Source: an uncultured bacterium (GTDB lineage: Bacteria; Patescibacteriota; Gracilibacteria; Absconditabacterales; Absconditicoccaceae). From it: DNA of 49,022 nt. The stretch lies in contig CAIXFE010000069.1 of NCBI GenBank assembly GCA_903918675.1, positions 1-49,022 of the forward strand, read 5' to 3'. The notes under the pieces are model-generated. The model saw only the letters and a program-made list of their open reading frames with translations. It was not told where the DNA came from and did no database searches. The position numbers were made by a program, and so were the translations under genes. Of this stretch, positions 34,408 to 44,563 are shown piece by piece (within the stretch, counting starts at the first letter, position 1; each line of letters opens with the position of its first letter).

Positions 34408-35526
34408 ATGTCGCTTTTACAATTTGTCGTTATTGTCGCCGCAGTCGTATTCATCCTATTTGGGATCGACCTGTATAAGCGCAAGAAAATGAATGCGCTG
34501 CATTTCATTGTGTTTTTTTTGTGATGAGGATTAGTGATATTATTCGCTTTGGACCAACATTTATTAAATGATTTTGGTGGTTTCTTCGGGATCGCAAGGG
34601 GTGCTGATTTATTGGTATATATTGCACTTATCTTTTTATTCTATTTCTATTTTGATCTTCTCAATAAACATACTAAGGATAGATTTCAGCTAACAAGGTT
34701 GATCTCACAAGACGCGATACGGAAAGGATATCTTACAAATCAAGAACAGATCAAGGCCTCGGGGAGCTCGGACTTCAAAGATCAGTTTGTATTTGCTATT
34801 AGAGTATATAATGAAGAAGCGAAAATAGGAGAAGTGATTGATGAGATTATAGCGAATGGGTTCTCCAAGATCGTACTTGCCAATGATGGTTCTACCGACA
34901 ATACTCTTCAGATTATGGAGAAGAAAAAGAGACAATATCCAGATGCGTTGATCATCATTCTCTCTCATACGATCAATAGAGGATGAGGCGCCGCCAATCA
35001 GACCGGATTCAACTTTGTGAAAAAATATGGAGACGAGATGAAAGTTCGCTGGCTTGTCACCTATGACGCGGACGGACAAATGGATATCAAAGACATGGAC
35101 CTGTTTATCAAACATATAAAGCAGGATGAAAAACTTGGTCTGGATTTGGAAGACAAGAAGCCTGATATCTATCTGGGATCGAGATTCGTTCACGGAGCAA
35201 AGGTGGACAACATTCCCGCACTCAGAAAAATTATTTTATCTATAGCGAGAGTGGTGACTAAGTTTTTTTATGGGACAAACACCTCAGATCCTCACAATGG
35301 ATACAGAGTGATCTCATTAAATGCATTGAGAAAGTTTACGCTGACTGCTGATGGTATGCATTATGCTAATGAGCTTAATGAGCAGATCAGAGGCAACAAA
35401 ATGAAGTATACTGAAATCCCTGTACATATTCGTTATACTTCCTACAGTCTCTGAAAAGGGCAAAAGAATTCCAATAGCCTGAGATTGGCGATGGAAATGA
35501 TTTATAAGAAAATTTTCTTCAGATAG
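34408..35526 (+). CDS. Glycosyltransferase family 2 with N-terminal DUF2304-like membrane domain
   Basis: MSLLQFVVIVAAVVFILFGIDLYKRKKMNALHFIVFFLGGGLVILF...'FAIRVYNEEAKIGEVIDEI', 'VLANDGSTDNT', 'TYDADGQMD'; stop TAG. Confidence 0.85.
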
Positions 35527-35591
35527 AAAATTTAGATGGGAGCGCTTAGCTCTTAGACCTTAGAACATTTATTTTCTAAAACAAGAAGCCG

Positions 35592-36827
35592 ATGATCGAT
35601 ATAAAAAAGGTCCGCGATGATATTGCGGGATATAAATTAATTTGCAAGAATAAGGGCAAGGAGGTCGATGTTGATGCGATTCTTGCGAAGGATGATAAAA
35701 GAAAAGAATTGCAGAAGCAAATAGATGAAATGAAATTTCAGCAAAAGCAATTAGCTGAAAAGAAAGATTATGACTGAGCGAAAGCACTGAAATCTACGAT
35801 ACAATGATTGGAAGATCAGTATCAGAAAGTCGTCGCTGAGCTAGATAAAGAATTGTTGACGATGCCCAATACCGCATTACACCCTGATATCCCTGTCGGA
35901 AAAGATGAAAGTGAAAATGTCGTTACGAAAGTTTTTGGCGAAGTTCCCAAGTTTGATTTTGAGATCAAGGATCATATTACGTTGATGAAACAGTATGATA
36001 TGATCGATATCGAGAGGGGAGTGAAACTAGCTTGAGCTCGCAGCTATTTCCTTAAGGGTGATGGCGCATTGTTGGAACAGGCAGTTTTGCAGTACGCATT
36101 GAAAAAGATTGTACAGAAATGATTTACCCTGATGAATGTCCCCAATATCGTCAATCCAGAATGTCTTGTGGGGACTGGATATTTCCCTGGAGGAGAGGAG
36201 GACGCGTATCGACTGGAAAGAGATAACCAATGGCTCATTTGAACGGCTGAAATCCCAGTCACCGCCTATCATATGGATGAAATCCTAGAAGAAAAAGATC
36301 TCCCTAAAAAATATGCTGGCTTCTCTACCTGTTATCGTCGCGAAGCAGGGGCTTCTGGTAAGGACACGGCAGGATTGTATAGAGTACATCAATTCAACAA
36401 AGTGGAACAGGTAGTAGTTTTGCCTGAGGATGAGAAAATGTCTAATGAATTTCATCGGCAACTTCTGCAAAATGCTATGGATATCTTAGATGATCTTAAA
36501 TTACCCTATCGTATTTTGCAGTTGTGTAGCTGAGATATGGGGATAGGAAAATATTTTTCTCATGACTTAGAATGCTGGATGCCTTCACGTGAAAGTTACG
36601 GAGAGACGCATTCTGTGACATCATTTCTCGACTTCCAGGCACGTAGGCTCAATATGCGTTATCGTGATGCTGATGGCAAGATCAAATATTGTTATACCAT
36701 CAACAATACCGCTATCGCTACCCCAAGGATATTAATTTCAATCATAGAAAATAATCAACAAAAAGATGGAACGATAAAGATTCCAGAAGTGTTGGTGCCG
36801 TATATGGGAAAAACACAGATCGGTTAA
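35592..36827 (+). CDS. serS: Seryl-tRNA synthetase
   Basis: MIDIKKVRDDIAGYKLICKNKGKEVDVDAIL...'LIGTAEIPVTAYH', 'CYRREAGASGKDTAGLYRVHQFNKVEQ', 'LCSGDMGIG', 'NNTAIATPR'; stop TAA. Confidence 0.95.
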
Positions 36828-36861
36828 AGAGTTCCATATACCCTTAACATAATTAAAAAAG

Positions 36862-36886
36862 TCCTGGAGCGATTCAGGATTTTTTG
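36862..36886 (+). terminator. Rho-independent terminator
   Basis: TCCTG-gagcgatt-CAGGA followed by TTTTTT. Confidence 0.7.
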
Positions 36887-36936
36887 TATCTTGGATTGTG
36901 TCGGTTCACACCTTATTGTACCTACACTATTAGCCC

Positions 36937-36964
36937 TTGACAAATCAAAAATGTCGACTAATAT
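36937..36964 (+). promoter_or_regulatory. Promoter TTGACA-N16-TAATAT
   Basis: TTGACA 36937-36942, TAATAT 36959-36964, upstream of ATG 36996. Confidence 0.65.
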
Positions 36965-36995
36965 CTCCATTCGTTTTACTTTTTAACTTCGACAC

Positions 36996-37322
36996 ATGAA
37001 AATAAATAAAATGAAATTTGCGACGGCAATAGGTTTTTTTGCTGCCTTGATGAAGCTTATATGGGTGCTGTTGATCGCTATCATACCTGGTAGTATGCAG
37101 ATGCTCTTTGATCGAGCTGCTAAAATTGCTGGTATGCAACCTGTGATCACACTTACTCAGATGAGATTTGGTAATGCTGTCCTTCTTATCGTCCTAGCGT
37201 TCATCGGAGCTTATATCATCGGATTAATCTTCTCTGGTATCTGGAATCGAGTAATGGGTATGGAAGACATGGAAGAAAAGATGAAGATGAAAATCCAGAT
37301 GGAAAAAGAAAAGATGGGTTAA
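36996..37322 (+). CDS. Small membrane protein
   Basis: 108-aa ORF with two TM segments and charged Met/Lys/Glu tail; stop TAA. Confidence 0.75.
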   Translation: MKINKMKFATAIGFFAALMKLIWVLLIAIIPGSMQMLFDRAAKIAGMQPVITLTQMRFGNAVLLIVLAFIGAYIIGLIFSGIWNRVMGMEDMEEKMKMKIQMEKEKMG

Positions 37323-37426
37323 AGTTTAAGGCTTTATCTTGATATTATTTAGTGGAGACTCCGTAGAGGGCCGGTGTTTTTTCTTTTGCAATTTCAGAGG
37401 AAATTTGTATATTGGCTTGCGCATCT

Positions 37427-37503
37427 GGCACCTTGCTAGAGTGGTCCAATAGACGGGTCTGCAAAACCTTGGTTCGCCGGTTCGAATCCGGCAGGTGCCT
37501 CCA
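37427..37503 (+). tRNA. tRNA-Cys(GCA), encoded CCA
   Basis: Acceptor GGCACCT/AGGTGCC, anticodon loop CTGCAAA (GCA), T-arm GGTTCGAATCC, discriminator U and CCA. Confidence 0.92.
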
Positions 37504-37558
37504 TACACTCTAGCGCATGTAACCAAGAGAATGATTTAAGTTCCGTCGCAACAAAAAA

Positions 37559-37582
37559 AACTCCTTAACGGGAGCTTTTTGT
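37559..37582 (+). terminator. Rho-independent terminator downstream of tRNA-Cys
   Basis: CTCC-ttaacg-GGAG followed by CTTTTTG. Confidence 0.55.
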
Positions 37583-37666
37583 TTTATCAAATCTTTTACA
37601 TTACATTTTTATTGTTACTTATTTGATCATTTAGATTGCTTCGTTGCACTCGCAAAGACGATTTTT

Positions 37667-38122
37667 TTACATCCCTTTCATCTCTCTATCCATTTGTTTT
37701 TTTACATCTCTTTCTTTCAAGATCTGCTTCTTCTCCACTTTTCTCATTAGTTTACCGAGGCCGATTTTGAGCTTAATCAAGCCAGTTTTCGTGACGAAGA
37801 CCTCTAGAGGAAGAGCAACCGTACCCGATTTATCAAGCTGAGCGCTGATTTTGGTCAGTTCTTTTTTGGTTATCAATAATTTTCTCTTGCCCTTGGATTG
37901 ATAGCCAGGCACCAGAGCATGAGAGGTTTTTTCATACAGAGGAATGTCCATATTCAAGATCCAGAGTTCTCTGTCTTCTATCCTGACGAAAGCATCCGTG
38001 ATGTTGACGTGACTTGCTTTGATCGATTTGACTTCGTGTCAACGCAAAACGATCCCGACTTCGTATTCCTTGTCGATCGTGTAATCATGATAGGCGTGTT
38101 TATTTTTTGTAATGATTTTCAT
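37667..38122 (-). CDS. smpB: SsrA-binding protein SmpB
   Basis: MKIITKNKHAYHDYTIDKEYEVGIVLRGHEVKSIKASHVNITDAFVRIEDRELWILNMDIPLYE...'KGKRKLLITKKEL', 'KERDVKKQMDREM'; stop TAA. Confidence 0.92.
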
Positions 38123-38223
38123 TATTGAGATTTGGGACAGATGAAAATTGTATATTGGTATATTGGGAATCGGTTTATCGGGAATCGGTATATTGGTGTA
38201 TTGGGGATAACTCCTGGTCTAAT

Positions 38224-38328
38224 AACAAATAACTAATGACCAATGACAAATAACTAATGACCAATAACAAATAACTAATGACCAATGACAAATAACTAAT
38301 GACCAATGACTAATAACCAATGACCAAT
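38224..38328. repeat. Tandem repeat, 5 x 21 bp (RACAAATAACTAATGACCAAT)
   Basis: Alternating AAC/GAC-initial 21-mers; inverted relative to TATTGGT words at 38150-38208. Confidence 0.93.
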
Positions 38329-38337
38329 TCCAGATTC

Positions 38338-39336
38338 CTATTTTCGATTGATAACCAATTTCCCTACAGCGACATTGATCGAGACGTTCAATATTTTTTT
38401 CGCTTGATTGATATTTGTCGATGTATAGAGATATCAGCTTTGATACTGCATATTTGGGATATTTTTTGTGCCGAGGAGTTGTCTATATTTCATGCTGACA
38501 CCGACATCTTTGGGGATCGTGAGGACGATACTTTGGATTGCTCATTGGATCTCTAGTTCTCCAAGCTTATCCATGTCGTCGATTTGGACGTGGATGGTAT
38601 TGATTCCTCCATGGAGGGTCAGCTTTTTTCGATGCATATCTGAGGTCTCAATGTCTTCCTTCCCTCGAGCATTCTTGATGTAAATGTTTCAGAAATTGCT
38701 TGTGGAAGGGACAAATAGGGTGAGCTTGCTGATGAAATTTTCTAAGAGATCTAGCGTGTTGTGATCTTGGATAAGGATAGTCTCCTGATCTCCTGTCTGC
38801 GTTTTGCTCGTGATCATATCTCTATCTGATGTCCGTGTACCTTGGAGATAGGGTGATTTGGTATTGCCTTCGATATCCATATTTCCTACGAGGGTAGAGA
38901 TGGTAAGGTTTTCGTTCTTGGTCCCTGTGATTTCATACAAGACGGGAGTATCGAACTTGGCTGGCGTATCTGCACTGAGATTATGAAATATCCTGATACT
39001 AAAAAATCCTCCAAAGACTCAGAGAAATAAAAACAATCCAAATAATTTTCCAAATCGGCCTTTATAACTCCGGATGACGATGCAACTGAAGATGACGAAA
39101 ATCGGATAGATGGCGTCCAGTGCAAAGTTGCCTATACTCACTTTCGCGATATTCATCGACTCTAAGAGCATGAGGAATCCTACCACAACAAGTGCCATGA
39201 TAGTCAGGGTCCTGAAAAATCAGTGCACCCTTTGTTTCCTATATACGATCTTCTCTATCACTTGGGGTTCTGGGATCGCTTCTTGCTCTACAGCAACTTC
39301 TTCCTTCTCTATTACTTTTTTAGCTTTTTTTGGCAT
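38338..39336 (-). CDS. Membrane protein with C-terminal beta-rich (toast-rack/LiaF-like?) domain
   Basis: MPKKAKKVIEKEEVAVEQEAIPEPQVIEKIVYRKQRVHGFFRTLTIMALVVVGFLMLLES...; three TM segments then repetitive beta-type region; stop TAG. Confidence 0.65.
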
Positions 39337-39352
39337 TGTTTTGTAGTATGAT

Positions 39353-40099
39353 TTAAAGTTTGGAATAATGACTAGACCCGTATTTCACGAATATTTGATC
39401 TATTAGGAGGACTTCTTTGTTTATTATTTCTGCGATTTGCTTTACTGCTTCAACACTGGTTAATTCATCTATATTCGGTATGTTAAATTCTCTCTTTAAT
39501 ACTTCCATTACACGTTGATCAGGTTTTGCTGTATTAACTCAGAAATTCATGGATAAATGTTGGATAGTGGCTGGGCCAATACCTTTAATTTTTCAAATTA
39601 AATCCTCTGTACGCTGTTCTAAATCAATATGTTCTGCCCGATTATGTATTAATTCATAGTCATTTTTAGCCTTAGGATATATCTCTCTTAATTTGTCTAC
39701 TTGTGCTAGAATCCCAACGAGCCTAGTATATTTGGGAATGCTATTAAAGTCCCAGAACGATAAGAATTCTTCTCTGGTTCTTCATCTAATAAATGATGAT
39801 AATTGATCAAATGTTTTTAAATCTGGATAGTCCCTCTTAATTCTATTTATTCTAGGAAGTACATTTTTTTCGTAATTATTACGTGCCGCTAGGATGACAT
39901 CTATTAGTGCTATGGCGGGGCGGCTTCTAGCATCTTCTGTATATGTTTCTACCGACTTTGTTGCGGCATCTATGATTTTCATGTCTTTATAATCCACATA
40001 TCAGTGTCAAGTTGGTGTTAGTTTCTGTTCTCACAATCTTTTTACGATTTGAATAATTTCATCTTTAGATTTGAATTTTAGAATATCGATTTTCCCCAT
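39353..40099 (-). CDS. HhH-containing protein, possibly HhH-GPD DNA glycosylase-like
   Basis: 'LIGKIKGIGPATIQHLSMNFGVNTAKPDQRVMEVLKREF' resembles HhH-GPD hairpin plus catalytic-Asp region; stop TAA. Confidence 0.6.
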
Positions 40100-40148
40100 C
40101 TTTCACTGAAATCAATAAGTAAAAGCATTCTTCCTTAATAGATGCTAC

Positions 40149-41969
40149 TTAAAATTTAATATCCTCAGCTTTGATCCTTTCTTGCTTCATCGTATCTCTA
40201 TCTCTGATGGTCACGGTACCGTCTTCTAGACTTTGATTGTCTACGGTGATACAATAAGGAGTTCCGATCTCATCTTGCCTACGATAGCATTTCCCGATAT
40301 TTCCACTGTCGTCAAATTCGCACATATAGTCTTTGCTCAGTCTCTTGTAGATATCATGTGCCATTTTGACCATCTTCTCATCTTTCTTTACGAGGGGAAT
40401 GATGGCGAATTTGATCGGTGCAATATTTTTATGAAACTTCGCTACGACTCTGGATGCTTCAGCGCCATTTCCATCTACGTATTTTTCTTCGTCATACGCA
40501 TCGATCATTGCCGTCAAGATAGCTCTGGTGAGACCTCGGCTTGGCTCGATGCAGTGAGGAATATATCTTTTGCCGGTATAAGGATCATTGTATTGTAAAT
40601 CCTTCCCTGAATGATCCATATGTTGCTTGAGATCGTAATCGGTTCTGTAGGCGATACCTTGCAATTCTCATCGTCATCGAGGAAATTCATATTCTACATC
40701 TCGAGTTCATTTACTATAAAATGATAATTCATCTTTATCGTGCTCTCTAAATTTCAATTTCTCTTTCTTGATCCCGATCTCATGGATCCATCGGTTTTCA
40801 CTGGCATCTTTCCATGCTTGCAATGTCTTGAGTCCGATCTTTTCATCATTCTCTACGAAATATTCTATCTCCATCTGATAAAATTCTCTGACTCTAAACA
40901 TAAAATTGCCGGGAGTGATTTCATTTCTGAATGCCTTTCCCGTCTGGGCTATCCCGAACGGTATTCTGCTTCTGGTCGTGTCGAGAATGTTTTTGAAATT
41001 GACGAAAATTCCTTGTGCTGTCTCTGGTCTGAGATAAATTTCCTTTCCTTCGCCTTCTACGATCCCTTGCTCGGTCTTGAACATTAAGTTAAACTGTTTG
41101 GGTTCGGTCCAGTCAGAAGCTCAACATTTGGGGCATTTAATTTTGTGTGTTTGAAGAAACTTATATTGTTGTTCAAAAGTTCGTGATCACAAATTAAAAT
41201 TTTCTACTCCTGTATTTTCTAATATTATAGCATCTGCTATTTTTTGATGGAAATCAATATTAGCATCTTTGTTATCTCTTATTCTTTCGTAAAGCTTTAT
41301 GCGTTTGCTAATTTTATTCTTTTCCTCTAACAGTGCTTTTGTGGTATTAGACAATGACTTATCTATGTTCTCGATATCTTCTTTTAGTTCGTATGCTTTA
41401 TCTACCATGTCGTATATTTTACTTATTTCGCTTCCATCTGCTTGCTTTATTAATTCTTTATTGCTACTAATTATTGTATTGATTCTTGCTTCTAATCATT
41501 CCTTTTTGAAATTTCCTATTTCATCAAAATGATCCTTAATTTTCCTATTCAATTCGTAATATTCAAAAAGATCATCTTTTATTTTCTTATCTGTAACATC
41601 TTTTATTAGTTTACTAACTTTTTTATAAAGTTCTGTTCTGATATTTGGTATCATGTTCTCTATTAATTGATCAGCTCTTTCTCTATTTTGACACTTTTTA
41701 CAATCAACTAACGGGTCGGAGAAACCGCCTATGTGACCTGAAGCCTCCCGTACTTTGGAATTCATCAAAATCTGAGAATCCAGTCAGATAATATCTTCTC
41801 TCTCTTGGACGAAACACCTCCATCGCGTATTTTCTATATTTCTTTTGATCTCTACGCCGTAAGGACCTAAGTCTCGTGCATTAGCCAATCCGCCGTAAAT
41901 ATCAGATCATGGGTAGGCAAATCATCTTCTCTTGGCTCGAGCGACTATCGTTTCTAGATTAAATGTCAT
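40149..41969 (-). CDS. glyS: Glycyl-tRNA synthetase (dimeric class), with large internal insertion
   Basis: [45 protein letters not shown]...'[17 protein letters not shown]', '[21 protein letters not shown]', '[16 protein letters not shown]', '[35 protein letters not shown]', '[13 protein letters not shown]'; 606 aa; TAA. Confidence 0.95.
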
Positions 41970-42020
41970 AACTATGATTAAAAGATTAAAAGATTAAAAG
42001 ATTATGAATATTAAAAGGTT

Positions 42021-42095
42021 GTATATTGGTGTATTGGGGATCGGTATATTAGGAGGAGGCTCCCGGCCGAATAACCAATAACGAATATACCAATA
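42021..42095. repeat. Inverted word-repeat hairpin (TATATTGGT / ACCAATA) with GGAGGCTCC core
   Basis: gtatattggtgtattggggatcggtatattagg-aggaggctcccggccg-aataaccaataacgaatataccaataac. Confidence 0.8.
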
Positions 42096-42289
42096 ACTGT
42101 TTTTCTTTTATAGAAAAATAGGGGAGTTTTGCAAGTATAAGATTGGGGGCAGAGATAATGGATAACAGATAACCGATAACGGTTTTTGGATAAGATTTTT
42201 GGTCTTTTCCAGAAAAATACTCCTTTATATGCCATAAGTTCTTACTTTATAAGCCTATTTTTACTATATGTAAAAAAGTCCTCTAAAAT

Positions 42290-42317
42290 TTGCATTATTT
42301 GGATTTCGGAGTATAAT
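42290..42317 (+). promoter_or_regulatory. Promoter TTGCAT-N16-TATAAT
   Basis: AAAATTTGCAT...GGAGTATAAT; duplicated at 42665. Confidence 0.65.
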
Positions 42318-42323
42318 TATATC

Positions 42324-42618
42324 AGGAAGAAGGTCTTGTACAGATACGTTGTCGATCTCAACCCTCGACAATTACTCTTGGAATTACTCATTCGTATAAC
42401 TCATGTGTTTCAACGTTATCTTTGACTACTAGCCGTCTTTGATAATTACAGCCCATCCGTGTATGCTTGTTAGTCCCTTACTGCTAGTCCAAACGTTTCA
42501 TCTGTGGGATCTCTTGGATCTTTATTAGAGACTTGTTCTCTACTGAAACCAGCATATCTGTTATCTCTATCGGGTCTTCTCCCTTAAAAAATCTGCCCTC
42601 ATTGGACAGTTTTTTTTT
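42324..42618 (+). ncRNA. Candidate structured non-coding RNA (~295 nt), unassigned
   Basis: Strong promoter upstream, terminator CTGCCC-tcatt-GGACAG-T9 downstream, internal hairpins TTGTCGA..TCGACAA and TAGAGA..TCTCTA; no good code-25 ORF. Confidence 0.45.
42593..42618 (+). terminator. Rho-independent terminator
   Basis: CTGCCC-TCATT-GGACAG (one mismatch) followed by nine T. Confidence 0.65.
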
Positions 42619-42664
42619 ATTTAAATTTTCTTTGCTGTTTTACTATAAAAAAGTGTTCGAAAAT

Positions 42665-42692
42665 TTGCATTATTCTCATTCTCGAGTATACT
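42665..42692 (+). promoter_or_regulatory. Promoter TTGCAT-N16-TATACT (paralogous to 42290 site)
   Basis: Shares AAATTTGCATTATT, GAGTATA and downstream TATATCAGGAAGAAG with the 42290 site. Confidence 0.6.
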
Positions 42693-42732
42693 TATATCAG
42701 GAAGAAGTTCATTATAAGGTTTACACTGTACT

Positions 42733-43077
42733 ATGAAATACTGGTTCCTTTCCATTTTATGATTGCGGTCCCAAACAAAAACAAAAGTCTATTCATTTAT
42801 TCTTTTTTTATGACCCTTTCTGTCGGTGGTGAGCACAATCCCGGTCTGCGCCCTTGTTGCGTATATTGTCTCATGGTATTGGTTAGTTATTGGATGGGAG
42901 CTTTGCCTTCTGTCCGGTGGTGGTCTACTCATTGCTTTATTGTGGTGCGTCCCAGCATCAAAAACTGCCTGTATCCTTATCTTGTTGCTTCTTCCTATCC
43001 TTTATTGTTTCATCGTTGTTTTGACTGCCCGTCGGGGGTGGTTTTTTTTGAAACGTGATAAAATGATAAAGTGATAA
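42733..43077 (+). CDS. Small membrane protein
   Basis: MKYWFLSILGLRSQTKTKVYSFILFLGPFLSVVSTIPVCALVAYIVSWYWLVIGWELCLLSGGGLLIALLW...; reads through UGAs to TAA inside the repeat array. Confidence 0.65.
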
Positions 43078-43112
43078 AATGATGAAATGATAAAGTGATG
43101 AAATGATGAAGT
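43057..43112. repeat. Tandem 8-bp repeat x7 (GATAAAAT/GATAAAGT/GATGAAAT), left flank of four-helix-bundle gene
   Basis: Seven contiguous 8-mers. Confidence 0.95.
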
Positions 43113-43194
43113 ATAGATTCCACTTGAAAAGGTGAGATAAAATGGTAAAATTCCAGGGAGATAAAAAACACTTTATCTTTGTACGCGAATTGTC

Positions 43195-43545
43195 ATGACG
43201 CACACTTTTGAGGATTTGGAGATTCGAAGTCTAGCTAGGAAACTTACGAAGTCTTTGGGAGAGATTTTTTACCAGGCATCATTCAGAAATTACAGTTTCC
43301 AAGACCAGATTATGAGAGCCGCTATCTCGGTCTCAAATAATATCGCTGAATGACGTGAAAGGTCTACCAATAAATGATTTACGCAATTTCTTTATTTTGC
43401 CAAATGATCTATTGGTGAGGTAAGGAGTATGCTGTATACGGCTTCAGATCTATGATATCTCACTGGAGAACAATTCGATCACTTCTATGCGGCTTGCAAG
43501 GAACTAAGTGTGAAAATATATAGGTTTATCAATAGCCTAAGTTAA
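43195..43545 (+). CDS. Four-helix-bundle protein (23S rRNA-intervening-sequence family, PF05635-like)
   Basis: MTHTFEDLEIRSLARKLTKSLGEIFYQASFRNYSFQDQIMRAAISVSNNIAEGRERSTNKGFTQFLYFAKGSIGEVRSMLYTASDLGYL...; stop TAA. Confidence 0.92.
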
Positions 43546-43548
43546 TCC

Positions 43549-43596
43549 TTTATCATTTTATCGGGCCGGCAAGCCGGACCTTTTATCACTTTATCT
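43549..43596. repeat. Inverted word-repeat arm with GGGCCGGCAAGCCGGACC hairpin, right flank
   Basis: TATCATTTTATC and TTTATCACTTTATC are reverse complements of left-array words. Confidence 0.85.
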
Positions 43597-43606
43597 ATAT
43601 AATATA

Positions 43607-44065
43607 ATGAACGATTGAGATTGCATATTTTGTAAGATTATATCTGGAGAAATCCCCAGTGTAAAAATATGGGAAGATGAAGACTTTCTCGCGATACTCG
43701 ATGGGTTCCCCAACTGTAGGTGACAAGCATTAGTTATGACCAAACACCATTTTGATTCAGACATCTTTTTGTTAGAGATAGATCTCTATAGTAGATATTT
43801 ACTTGCAGTCAAAAAAGTCGTTGAGATCCTCAAGACATGACTTAAAGTCCAAAAGATTGGGCTTGTGATGGAAGGGTTGTGAGTCAATCATGCCCATTTT
43901 AAACTTTATCCCATGCACGGTGTCACTGGTGAATGGAAAGCAAATGTCTGATGACAGGAAGTTTTCTTCGATCAATATCCTGGATATCTCACTAGTGAAA
44001 TGGGTCCTCAAGCGGATAGAGAAGAATTAAAAAAAATCGCAGAAGAAATTATCGGCAATACTTAA
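43607..44065 (+). CDS. HIT family protein
   Basis: MNDGDCIFCKIISGEIPSVKIWEDEDFLAILDGFPN...'GLGVNHAHFKLYPMH'; stop TAA. Confidence 0.9.
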
Positions 44066-44140
44066 AGACTTAACACCTCTCAATCTCTCAATCCTCAATG
44101 TCTCAATCCGTTTCCTTTTATCTTCTTATCAAATATTTTC

Positions 44141-44533
44141 ATGGTAGCGATCCCTAAATTATTGCTCTTATGGATGGTCCTTGTTATTTTACTTTTCTGA
44201 ATCCCTGCACTCTTGTTCCCTCGCAAGGTAATAAACTTTTTGGATGTGTATGCCAAAAACGAGGAACTGTGAAGATTGCTGGGTATCCTAATTTTATTCC
44301 TTGCATTTCTCCTCATGCTGGTGCATGTCGGATTTGATGGGACATGGTATATGGTCTTTTCTATCTTATGACGATTGTCTTTGCTCAAAGGAATCTGGAT
44401 GGTCCGGTGACCTAAGGTCGGCTTGAGTATCGCTAAATCCATCTATGGAAAAAAAGCATGAATGATGATCATGGGAGTGATTACGATCCTCTTGAGTTTG
44501 TTTTTACTCTGGATAGCGATAGCTAAAATATAA
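44141..44533 (+). CDS. Small multi-TM membrane protein (tandem paralog 1)
   Basis: MVAIPKLLLLWMVLVILLFGIPALLFPRKVINFLDVYAKNEELGRLLGILI...; stop TAA. Confidence 0.72.
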
Positions 44534-44563
44534 TTTCCCCTTTTATTTTCTTACTTTATAAGT

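Noticed and set aside
38224-38328. CRISPR array
   Set aside because: The 21-mers are directly contiguous without unique spacers and there are no cas genes; the same applies to 7273, 32873 and 43057 arrays.
42324-42618. RNase P RNA, tmRNA, SRP RNA or 6S RNA
   Set aside because: Characteristic conserved motifs were not visible on either strand; left unassigned.
42186-42736. Coding genes in 42186-42425 and 42533-42736
   Set aside because: They cross promoter and terminator elements, lack homology and hit TAG/TAA soon even in code 25; a ncRNA is more likely.
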